Assembly: GCA_930367205.1 (NCBI GenBank)
Contig: OV884012.1
Location: forward strand, 148,567,405-148,631,404
DNA length: 64,000 bases
Direction: 5' to 3'
DNA from: Acanthosoma haemorrhoidale
Lineage: Eukaryota; Arthropoda; Insecta; Hemiptera; Acanthosomatidae
In this document: in pieces, positions 21,075-30,553 of the stretch
Layout of the letters: every line of letters begins with the position of its first letter
How positions within the stretch are numbered: position 1 is the first letter of the stretch
Notes under the pieces: generated by a model
The model's input: only the letters and a program-made list of their open reading frames with translations
What the model was told of the DNA's origin: nothing
Database searches by the model: none
Made by a program: the position numbers and the translations under genes

Positions 21075-21672
21075 AAAATACGACAATCTGTAACGTGTTC
21101 AATATTTACCTTACTTATAATATAAATTTTATCATAAAACAAAGTATCATCAAAGAGCTCTTTAAATAATAAAGACATTGTGTAGAAACAATATCACAAT
21201 TAATTATAAAATCTATAGCCGACTACCACAATTTACACTAATGCACGATAAGTAATTATACAAAACAAAAAAAACGACTTTATAACGAGATTATCTTTGT
21301 TCCTCTTTAATAATTCTAAATTCCTTTAAATTCGAAGTCAATTTTAAATGTATCACGTAATGATCATGTACAAATATATTACCCACGAAACTGATCAGTA
21401 TCATAATGGTACGCTAAAACATGAATAATAAGCCGAAAATACACAATTTTACTACGAAAATCATATTTCGGTGTTTGAGGTTCTTTGTACTTCCCAGTAC
21501 TACGAATTTGAATAGGGTGGAAACCTGTAATTAGCCAGCCTGAAGTAGTATATATGCACCTCTGGTTATGTATGGTGCCAAACTCCCAAAAAGTACAGCT
21601 CGTATCTAAATGACCCAATTCAACTTGGGCGCCCATTCTACCAAAAGATGGCTTATTATAACCATTTAATTT
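21075..21672 (-). repeat. Inverted duplication, right arm
   Basis: This is the longer arm of the pair with 20047-20370. It contains an open minus-strand frame (21379-21636, 85 codons) with segments such as CTFWEFGTIHNQ and TTSGWLITGFHPIQIRSTGK. The left arm keeps recognisable remnants of the same DNA, but in shifted frames. The outer end again reads ATTAAATGGTTATAATAAGCCAT in reverse complement. It could be a foldback/hairpin transposon, or two opposite-facing copies of an unknown repeat. I do not recognise the protein. Confidence 0.75.
21379..21636 (-). CDS. Unrecognised 85-codon open frame in the right arm
   Basis: The frame starts with ATG and ends at TAA. Composition is more protein-like than most frames in the window (ELGHLDTS, WEFGT, DFRSKIVYF, HYDTDQF). 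It has no membrane segment or known motif that I can name. The paralogous left arm is frameshifted relative to it. It may be a remnant of an element-encoded protein or chance. Confidence 0.2.
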   Translation of the reverse strand: MGAQVELGHLDTSCTFWEFGTIHNQRCIYTTSGWLITGFHPIQIRSTGKYKEPQTPKYDFRSKIVYFRLIIHVLAYHYDTDQFRG

Positions 21673-24600
21673 TTAACAATAATAATATATAACACGGGAA
21701 TCGTTTCTCATTAATTATTTTGTTTATCAAAATGGTAATTTTCTGTGGTCATAATGATTTGAAAAGTAAAATAAAGAATTTCTGATCGGTAACTATGAAT
21801 ATTGCATTTTATAAAAATAATCGTCTTAGATTAAACAAAATGAAGCTTTCGATTTTTGAATGCTAATAGTCTGCCGACTAGTGCTCTACAACAGAACAAG
21901 GAGAGGTTCATTGGCTATCGTTTTCGCTGTGAGTAGATACCGTCCCCTTGCACTCTAGGTCTGCCAGATGTGGATATCGATTGTGAAACTGATGTATGAG
22001 TTAAATTTAGTGTGGGCCGTCCTCCAAAGGGAGCTATATTAAATTAAACTTGGTGAAGAGAGGAGGGGGGGGGTTAGTAAATCGATTAGACCTTACTATC
22101 GATTTGATGCTCCTAATGAACGTCTGTCCATATCTGGGCTATATAATATGTACACACACGGCTGACGTGGGGGGGAAGGAGTCTGATGAGGGTCCCGCTA
22201 ATTTTATTTGGTCTAGATCCTTGAGAGGGTGACTCATGTTACATTTAAATGATTTCATTTGATCAAATATTGAAGGGCCAATTGCCAGCCGCATTTTCCC
22301 TTACGGGGGTGCTTGTGGTGAGATGGAAGACATGTTTGAATAATCGAATTCATGGGAAAACTTTTGAGGAGGTCCCGAGGACGCCTCATCCTTTATGTAT
22401 TTATTGATTGATAACTTGCGGTATAGATGGAATACCATTTACTTTTACTCCGACCTCCCACTCCACCTTGCTTTATGTAAATAACCACCGGATCAGTGGA
22501 GGTTTTCGGCCTAACCTGTCCCCACGGTTGACTCTGCAGGTGAACACGTCCCCCTAGCGAGGAGACTTATCCTTCTCTGGCTTTGGAGTACCTCAAGAGT
22601 TGCACGGGTTATTCAGATTACGGAAGTACTCAAACCTCGGCATAAAATCACGCCACGGTGCTTTCGGAAGCATAATTCATATCGAAAAATAAAATAATTT
22701 CAAGCCAGATTTGGGAGCCTTTTTTTGCTCCAAGATGCGAACACAACTTCATCCCAGCACATTGTATGTCAAAACGTTATCTATAAATATGTATGATAGA
22801 TAGGTCTAACATTTTTTTTCCCATCAAACTGAGCATATTTCCAACAAAAACTCCTCATAAATTTCAAGATACTCGATTGGAGATCAAATCCAGAGTAAAG
22901 TTGATATAGCAGTGAATCAACATAGCCCCGTCACGATGATAAGCAATAATCGCAAAGAAATATATTTCTCAAGTAAGAAAAAAAACCAAAAAAAAACCGT
23001 CGTGCCCTGCGCTTCGTGTCTTAACTAGACGTGTTTTATTTTAACAAGGCCCCCGAAGGTATGGTGATAAACAATTATATTTTTTAACAAGACAATCATG
23101 TAGAACAGTCTAACTGACAGCGTTTCCTCACGAGGCAGTAGACTCATTGTCTCAAATGACACAGCATGTTCTCTCCTTGCCCTGAAGTATTGTTGACCAT
23201 ATAACATGGTTGCATGTTCCCTCTCCCATGGCTGTATCGTCGGACCACGAGTGAAGCTGAGGAGCTCCTCCGGCTAACGGCAGCATCTTCGTCCAGTGCC
23301 CGCGTAATTATTTCCTCAGGTGTAAGTAACCGCTGGATAACAAATTGCAGTGGAGGATTTATGAGTTGCTATACGTTAGGATATAAGCACGGCTACATCA
23401 AGCGAAAAGTGAGAAACTCAAGCGAAACCAATCATCTTGCCACCTCTTCTTCATCCGTCGGATGTTTGTATTATTTTCTATATACATCAACTTTAATTCC
23501 TGTCCCTCTACACACACCGGCCGTACAAATATATATACCCGCATAAATTATGCATAAATAAACGAATAACACATGGAAAAATAAATCTGCGTTTAATAGT
23601 GGACACACTTTGGGGAAACAGCAGGACACAGTATTCCTCGCCAGAGACAGATTCGGAACTGCGATATTGTCTGGCAAACCCTGTCATTATGTAAAATAAA
23701 ATTAATTGGGGTAATTATATAGAATGTAGTACGTTGTGAAATCTAGAGAGTGACAGACGTACATTAAGAAAGGTAATTGCACCATTGTTAAGGGGCACAA
23801 TTTGAATGCAAACAACGCAAGGAATAGTATGCAAATGTTATTCTGGGTACGATTTTTGACTCATCGCTGAGCCTGGCTTTCGTCCTTTCCTAATTATGTC
23901 TTCATTTTTCTCAAATATCTACTTTACTCGGTCTCATGGGAAATATCTAGCATAAATTCAAACAACGTTATACAACCTAAGAGTGATAGAATGAAAAAAG
24001 AAGTGGCTGAAGTGAAGAAAAAATGCAAAATAAAGTACAAGGAGCATAAGAAGTATTAAGAAGTGTCCATAAATAGGAGGCATTAGTGCCTGTTTTTCCA
24101 GGCTTGGGTGCTATGCTAAACAGAGACATTTAGGAGTCGGGGGTAATGCCCCATATATATGTTAATTAGGATCGTCATTAACAGACTATTTCACCTTTAC
24201 CATGCCAGAGCTTTACAAATATGAAAGTGAGATTTATAATATTAACATGGGGGGGGGGGTGAAGTGGCCAGTATTTCACAGCTAAACAATTCATTTACGA
24301 CTGCATTAAACAAACTACAGCAGCTCTTACTAGTATAGACTTATCTCTAAAAATATTCACTCGAGTTTATTAGTCATTAGATATTATTATTTATTTATGT
24401 GAAGTTATACAATTAATGAATAATGCATTAAAAATAGTAAACAATAATATATCAGCCCCGATTATTTACTTGCAGCGGTATAATAATTCAACTTCGCAAT
24501 TAACGTTAAGTTGTTCGTCGCATTGGTTAGAAGCCAAAAAGTGTTTTTAATAATTAAGAGGCTATTTTAGAACATGTCCGAAATAATATTCCTTCAGGCA

Positions 24601-24851
24601 GTTTTAAAAGTGTTCATTTTAGAAGGAAAAAAATAAATATTTATCTGAAAATAGCTTAAAATAAATAAAGGTGTTTAGGGTTATAAATAAACCTGGCTCT
24701 CTCCAAGAGAAAATAATCAAACTTTAACAACCTATCTATAAATATTAAGGATTTTCATCTGCCATGTTTTAGTCTGAAGTTATAGACATATTTGTTTGTA
24801 ATATCGTTGGTAACAACGTTGAAATGGAGAACTAATCATAAAACTCAAATA
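21673..24851. other. Unassigned block, partly GC-elevated (22000-22680, 23200-23480)
   Basis: No gene is recognised. The stretch 22000-22680 is more GC-rich than average. G runs occur at 22065-22073 and 24249-24259. A 110-codon plus-strand frame (23214-23546) has serine/threonine-rich, non-distinct composition with shadows on the other strand, and I cannot assign it. Confidence 0.45.
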
Positions 24852-25714
24852 AAGGGCGTCCCAGAATTAAGGCAAGATTTGAATTTGCCGCCATTTGTGC
24901 AGTAAAGTGCTGGAAACCCTAAAAAAAAATTTTACTGCAGACTGTTTAGGGTTAGTAAAAATGGAGCGTTACACGATAGAACAACGTGTCTTTATTGTTG
25001 AACATTATCTCAAACATAATGAAAGTTTGGTTGCCTCAGCTCGAAAACTTCATACAAAATATGGTCGGAATAGTGTTTTGACTGTGAAGAGATTAATTGA
25101 AAAAATTTAGGGAGACTGGATCAGTTGGAGACACTAAACACACTGGTCGTCCAAAAACAAGCCGTTCAAATGTCAATATCGAAGCAGTGCGTGAGAGTGT
25201 TAAAAATCCAGGAACATCAATTCGGCGTCGTAAACACAGTTCTTTGTTCCGAAATTGGATGCTATTGATGTGGCCAATATGTGATTTCAACAAGATGGTG
25301 CCACATACCATAGAGCCCATGGAACAATTCAAATACTGCATGAGACTTTTCCAGGTCGTGTACTCTCTCGTTTCGGTGATCAGAATTGGCGCCCTAGATC
25401 ATGTGATTTAACACCTTTAGATTTCTTATTATAAGGTTATTTGAAGTCAAAGGTGTATGTCAACAAGCCCACATCCACCCGTGCATTAAAAGAGGAAAAC
25501 GCTGCATCAAATAAATCCAACCACATTTATGCCAAATGGTCATGGAAAATTTCGACAAAAGAGCGCGAAGTCGTGGAGGCCATTTGCCCGATGTGTTATT
25601 CCATAAATAACCCTATCCTATTTACTTTATAATTTAATAAAAAAATAACAACAAAAATACTTAAACTGTGTTTTCTATTTAAATCAAATCTTGCGTTAAT
25701 TCTGGGACACCTTT
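24852..25714 (+). mobile_element. Tc1/mariner-superfamily deletion derivative, copy 2
   Basis: The inverted ends are intact: AAGGGCGTCCCAGAATTAAG at the left, and in reverse complement AAAGGTGTCCCAGAATTAAC at the right. TA dinucleotides flank both (24850-24851 and 25715-25716), the usual target duplication for this superfamily. At 863 bp it has the same internal deletion junction as the element at 3949. Overall identity to copy 1 is high over the whole length, so the deleted form itself was amplified. Confidence 0.92.
24961..25609 (+). pseudogene. Internally deleted transposase of the Tc1-like element, copy 2
   Basis: ATG at 24961 opens MERYTIEQRVFIVEHYLKHN, then ARKLHTKYGRNS and VKRLIEKI. 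An extra T relative to copy 1 (AAATTTAGGG versus AAATTAGGG) then brings TAG into frame at 25108. The sequence continues in another frame through RETGSVGDTKHTGRPKTS to SIRRRKHSSL, where the shared internal deletion joins PKLDAIDVANM and FQQDGATYH. Later blocks are RVLSRFGDQN, CDLTPLDFLL (stop) and GYLKSKVYVNKPTSTRALKE. The C-terminal CQQ block has a further small deletion. The first catalytic Asp region is gone. Confidence 0.88.
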
Positions 25715-25799
25715 TAGATTGTATGATTTTTTGTTGCGTTTGTTTAATGCCTATTTAAATTCTTCGTTAATGACTTATGAGAATGCTTGAAACTTTGTT

Positions 25800-25857
25800 G
25801 GATTTGAACCGAGAATGGGTTTAAGCATGTGCCACGGGATTATTTATTCTTTACAAA
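25800..25857 (-). repeat. tRNA-like element, possible SINE relic
   Basis: GGTTCAAATCC (25800-25810, minus strand) is an exact B-box. Upstream on that strand, CCCGTGGCACATGCTTAAAC resembles CCCGTTGTTGGCATGCTTAA in the element at 45705-45762, as does the AAGAA-rich A-box region. The shared words suggest one SINE family. The T-stem is poorly paired. Confidence 0.35.
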
Positions 25858-28456
25858 ATGTGTTACTAGATCAAAAAAATACTTGAGGCTTCAAACGCAG
25901 TAGTTATATGAACATAATGCCTGGGAATAAATTACGATAAAAGTATAAACAAAAAGTGAATGGATAAATCTGAATTCTTAGCATTACAACATCTTATCAT
26001 AATAATGGACGTGATGGACTCTTAAAAAAGCCTTTATCAATCCGTGGCGAAAAATGACACGTTGCCACTCAGCAACATTGTAGACATAAATAACCCAATA
26101 TAACATATATTATACTCTGTCAGCAAAGAAGGGTTGAGGAAAAGAAATACAAAAAAAAAAGCTACAAAGTTTTCCTATATTACTGACCCCGCGGGCCTTG
26201 GGCATCATGCTTTATTATAGTCATTACTCCTCCAAAATGATATCATTTTTTTTTTTTGTGTATACCCCGAGCCCCTTCCCATCCCCCGGTCATTATTTAA
26301 TGTAAATGTACATGTGATGACTTGGACTTAAATATCTCTCCAATTGAGAGAATGTAAGAACTAATGTTTTTTTTGTTCTTCTACCTGTCCTTCGGGCCGA
26401 GACGGTACAGGTTTTTTATTGTATAATTCTCTCCTACGATATCAGAATTACAGGGCTGGCTGTAATGGAAATTCTCAGTTGGGGTATTGAGATGGCACAT
26501 AATTAGGATTCTTTGTTTCCTGTTGTTCTCCCGCCGCACCTGCTTCCTCCCGTTTTATACTTCATTTATTGCAGCCCTGACTCCTCGCACGTCCTCTTAA
26601 TGAATTTACTGCCAATTATTCAGAAGGAATGGCTTACTTCAACATAAATTTCTCCATCAGCTGCTGAAAGATGGAGATACTAAAATCCACTAAACGTGCA
26701 TAATGTGATAATTTTATTAATGTTTTCAGTCAATTATAAGGGAAATTTCCTCATTTATGGCCTGGAATATCTTTTTCTAATCTTCGGTTTAATTATTTCT
26801 TACCAGGGGAAAAAATAAGATTTCATTAAATTGTTTTTTGGGAACATCTCGCTCGAAACGATAGACGGTTCTGACACTTTAATGAATTCTGGATGGTTTG
26901 AGGATGATTATAAAATATTTGTGAAACCTGGATTAATAAGATGTCGAATTTATATGACACTAAATGAAAATAGGTAAAAAAAGTAAAACTGTTGAAGAAA
27001 ATTAATGTGTAGACTTAGATACTAATTAAGCTTCATCCGTGGAATTGTTTTACGAAAGGTGAAATCAAATACATTTCCCCTGACCAGTCTCCGGGATACG
27101 TAAATACATAAATATTTAGGATTGATTAATTTATAGGATAATTCAACTAAATGACTTACCATGTGAGAAAACAGGGGTATATAATTATTTGTTGACTTTA
27201 TTACAGTGAAATTAAGTCTATTATTACACTTCTGCAAGATTCACAAGTATGCGCACAGGATTGCTGCACTACGCACGGTGTTTTGTAACGTGATCGGGTA
27301 CGAAGTGTATTTATACGGATTTTCTTTTTCGAATGAACTCAAATTTGCTTAGCATTCCACTTTAGGACACCCTAAGGGCGGAAGTTTGGGATAGAAATCC
27401 CCCAGACATAACTTGGAGGGCAGTCACCCATCGCACGAATCAAGACTCCTTACCCATCTCGTTATGAATGAGCTGACGTGAACCATACCACATAGACATT
27501 ATAGCAAAAATATATGTTTGAAGTCGATGAAACTTACAATTTCTATACTGATTGACGGAACCCCATTGGACACATTTTGAGAAAAAAATATGTCTTTCTA
27601 TCCACCTGAAATCCACTATCAGAGCCAATAACCAGGTGTATAATTAATTACTGAACTAATCTTGTCGCATGTAGGATTCCCTAAATGCTTAACAGGTTGT
27701 GTGGCCAGGGTCGGACACTTGTGTTTGTGGTGGCCGCAGTGTGTATGTATTTGAGGTAGATACTGAAAGCCTCCCCCCCCCCCTTCAACACAAAATTCCA
27801 AATTAATTAACATTGCGGATTAGGCCAAGTAATAACTTGTACGCGACCTCTGCCGGGGAATTCCCTAAATAATTATCCTCACTATCTCCTCATCCACATA
27901 TCAATAATTAACTTTTGTCCAGAGATTCTCCTATTCAACCCATTATCAGGGGACTCAATATTGTTGCAATTGCGCAGTTATAATCGTATCCGCTTTGTTC
28001 CACTTCAGAGATGAGAAAGAGGTGGTGCGTTGATTTGAAAAAAAAAAATGTAAAATAATACAAAATGTGCATGAACAACTTCAAATTCAATTGTTTCTCT
28101 GAAAACTTCAATGTCAAATCTTCTTTCTTAAATAATTCCATTCATTACAGTATCTTAATGTTTATTTTAAATTTGGTGTTAGCCATTGATGCACAAGGTC
28201 TCTGTTTTAAGTTTCTTTAAAAAAACACAGTTTGCTAATGCTATGGAGCTATAGAACAAAAATAATGAAATAGTTAATAATGAATGGGTAATTGAAAATT
28301 TCAATTTACTAATTTAAAGGATATAGGACGACAGTAATGCTATCAAATAAAAGTTCAGATTAATGATTTTTAAGTAAACATTTCGAAAACTGTCACTACG
28401 TAGTAACCTCTATATCCTTTTCGTTGCAGTACACCGAGGTATGAGATTGGTTTCCA
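25858..28456. other. Unassigned block with island at 26260-26680
   Basis: No gene is seen. The 26260-26680 stretch is GC-elevated, with TAATTA (26500), CACCTG (26537) and CAGCTG (26658). A C11 run lies at 27773-27783. Short frames of 60-70 codons on the minus strand are unrecognised. Confidence 0.45.
26260..26680. promoter_or_regulatory. Candidate regulatory island
   Basis: A composition shift plus homeodomain-like TAATTA and two E-boxes within 170 bp. This is weak evidence with no conservation data. Confidence 0.15.
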
Positions 28457-28467
28457 TAGATTCTACA
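28457..28467 (+). repeat. Target site duplication, left (TAGATTCTACA)
   Basis: TAGATTCTACA at 28457-28467 is repeated exactly at 28675-28685, flanking the family A fragment. An 11-bp perfect direct repeat is expected for target-primed insertion. Confidence 0.85.
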
Positions 28468-28674
28468 TAATCCAGTGATGCGGCTGACGGAGGAGCGTGG
28501 GGGACTTCCCAAGACTCTTTGCACGCGAAGGAGGTGACAACCATGTGGACTTGGGGGCCTCTGGGCTGTCTGTAAATATTGTATGAATGAGCGAGTGAAT
28601 GATGAATTGTAAATGTGGTATGAATGAGAACATTTATCTCAATTAATTAATTAATAAAAATTGTAGTTTTTAAG
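28468..28674 (+). mobile_element. Retrotransposon family A, 207-bp 3' fragment with TSD (copy d)
   Basis: The insertion begins abruptly within the 3' untranslated region (TGATGCGGCTGACGGAGG) and runs through GGGACTTCCCAAGACTC, GGAGGTGACAACC and GTATGAATGAGCGAGTGAAT to an AT-rich 3' end. The final GGCAGATTGTAA block is replaced by AATTAATTAATTAATAAAAA. It is bounded by an exact 11-bp target duplication, so both ends are firm. It is too short to carry any coding region. Confidence 0.9.
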
Positions 28675-28685
28675 TAGATTCTACA

Positions 28686-29511
28686 AAACTGACCCTGAGT
28701 ATACGGATTCATTGATTATTTATTCCATATTCATATTCCCTACCCAAATATATAGTAAAGATCTGTATTCCAAATATATTATCATTGCAAGAACTGCTTC
28801 GACAATGGGCGATCAAACCTCTTATATCTTCACAATCAAAGACAAGTGACAAATTTGCACAATGATCGTTTTGAAAACTCAAGCGGTGGCGCAAATCAAA
28901 AATAATAGCATATTTAATGTTTTGTGCCTAATATGGCTGGTAAATAAAATAAAAGGTAAATTTTGAGATTGGAAGTGTCACTGTAGTTTCAAACTATTTT
29001 TTAACCTAATACTTTGAGGATATATTTTCCGTTTTTGGAGTGCAAGATACTTAAACCAGTATTTTTCGTTGTTTATATATCAGGTACAATTACGCTCGTC
29101 CCGTTATTCTTACTTGCATCCAATTACGTTCAGGGAGCCGGAGAGCATTATCAAAATGAGAAACGGCAAGTAGACTGAAGGACAGTAAAGATGTACCTTC
29201 GATAGGGCAGAAGCTGATAATTTTTAATGTTTGGGAAAATTACCTTCGGCAATGTTAATGAATGCGCTATCGGTACGTTTGCCTCATTAACTTTAGTGTT
29301 TCCTTCTTCATTTTTTTTCTATTTTTTTCTGGTCCGTTCCGGAAAGTGAGATTTAAAAAATATTGCGGTTTTACCCCACTTCAAACAGATCAAGAAACAA
29401 TGAAAGCTGAAGTTCGAAGTTTTTATTGCTTTTGTTTGTTCTTTGCTACTTAAAACTCATTGTTCTTCATAGGGACATTTTATTTGTTGTTCATATGCTC
29501 TTTTGACTACG
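28686..29511. other. Unassigned AT-rich DNA
   Basis: No supported feature. Frames of about 60 codons on either strand are unrecognised. Confidence 0.5.
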
Positions 29512-29945
29512 AATCCATCACCGAAGCCATCAGAAGAAGACACATCAAATTCTTCACTCGATGAAACATTGCCAAAACCCCCTATTCCAAGACCTGACAC
29601 CCCCACCACTACCGGCAAGATGGCAAATCTCTAGATCTGGGAAAGCAGGCCAAATGGTGGACATTACCGCCCTTGGCCAACCAACAACAAGCCTCTGACG
29701 GGCACCCATCACTGCTTTCCAACTGAATGAGCTTGCACTATATCAGCCTTCAGTGGACTCTCACCACTGCACCGCAACATTTCCACCTCTACCGAGGCTT
29801 GCCACACTCCTTAATTCCCTCACTCCACCTTCAAACAGGTACTCCTAATAAAAGGATCCGCTCACCCCAAATAAATTCCCTTTATTTTTCCCTTATCTAT
29901 AATCTTAAAAATTTGAGAGCTAAGTCGAAAAAAAAAAAAAAAAAA
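29512..29945 (+). mobile_element. Retrotransposon family B, 3' fragment (copy 1)
   Basis: This 5'-truncated plus-strand copy starts at CCATCACCGAAGCCATC, within the C-terminal coding region, and ends with GAGAGCTAAGTCG plus a run of about 17 A, a clear poly-A tail. Near-identical blocks occur at 43781-44410 and inverted at 61271-61766. Coding blocks are EAIRRRHIKFF, LFQDLTP-equivalent, RWQISRSGKAGQMVDITALG, with frameshifts against the copy at 43781. No target duplication was seen. Confidence 0.9.
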
Positions 29946-30494
29946 GCCAATCTAGGATGAGATTGGTAGAGAAGGCAATTGTTATAAGAGCCACATTCCT
30001 GACTTTCAAAACTCCATATAACCTTGAATGTGAATTTCACTATTCACAATGACGAATAAGTAAACGGTAGATTATTTTTCGCTAGGGGCATAAGCTGTAA
30101 TGAACCGACAAACTCACAAAAAGAATTCCTAAAAAGGTTATTAAAATTTACAGTACACAATTTCCTCAAGCGTCTGGCAGGATGCACAATACAGTCAGCC
30201 ATATCCACTACTCTTAGAGTCATTTTTGGACATTTTCCAAGCGGATGCCAAATGTCACTAAAGACTCCTTACGGACCCAAAAGGTAACCGTCCGATGAAT
30301 AGGCGGAGTACAAAGAGGATCGTCCATTTCTTTCGCAGGTATGAGATCGGAAATTATTCGTGAATTCATCATGGCAATTAGGGGAGCATTCACCCCGAAA
30401 CAGGCCAACAGTCTCATTAAAGGAGTTCTTTCTTTAACACCTATCGCCTCTATTTGTAGCGTGGTCATAAACCAAACTTGGGACTAGTGCATTC
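29946..30494. other. Unassigned DNA containing one 82-codon minus-strand frame
   Basis: Apart from the frame annotated at 30220-30468, nothing is recognisable. A short inverted repeat, CCAATCTAGGATGAGATTGG, follows the poly-A tail (29946-29965). Confidence 0.45.
30220..30468 (-). CDS. Unrecognised 82-codon open frame
   Basis: The frame runs from ATG at 30468 to TGA. It has balanced composition for this AT-rich region, with segments such as GVKERTPLMRLLACFGVNAP and PIHRTVTFWVRKESLVTF. No signal peptide, zinc-binding pattern or repeat is obvious, and I do not recognise a family. A tRNA-like relic lies just upstream of its start. It could be an exon, an element remnant or chance. Confidence 0.25.
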   Translation of the reverse strand: MTTLQIEAIGVKERTPLMRLLACFGVNAPLIAMMNSRIISDLIPAKEMDDPLCTPPIHRTVTFWVRKESLVTFGIRLENVQK

Positions 30495-30553
30495 TTAGAT
30501 GATGGAACACATGTGTTTAGAGACCATAAAATAACTATATGGTTTCGAATCCC
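30495..30553 (+). repeat. tRNA-like element, possible SINE relic
   Basis: TTAGATGATGGAACAC (30495) resembles the A-box/D-arm, and GGTTTCGAATCCC (30541) is a B-box with one extra T, 46 bases downstream. The following TGGGCGGACAGTGAATTTTA leads into T-rich DNA. It is a degraded copy with no target duplication found. Confidence 0.35.
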
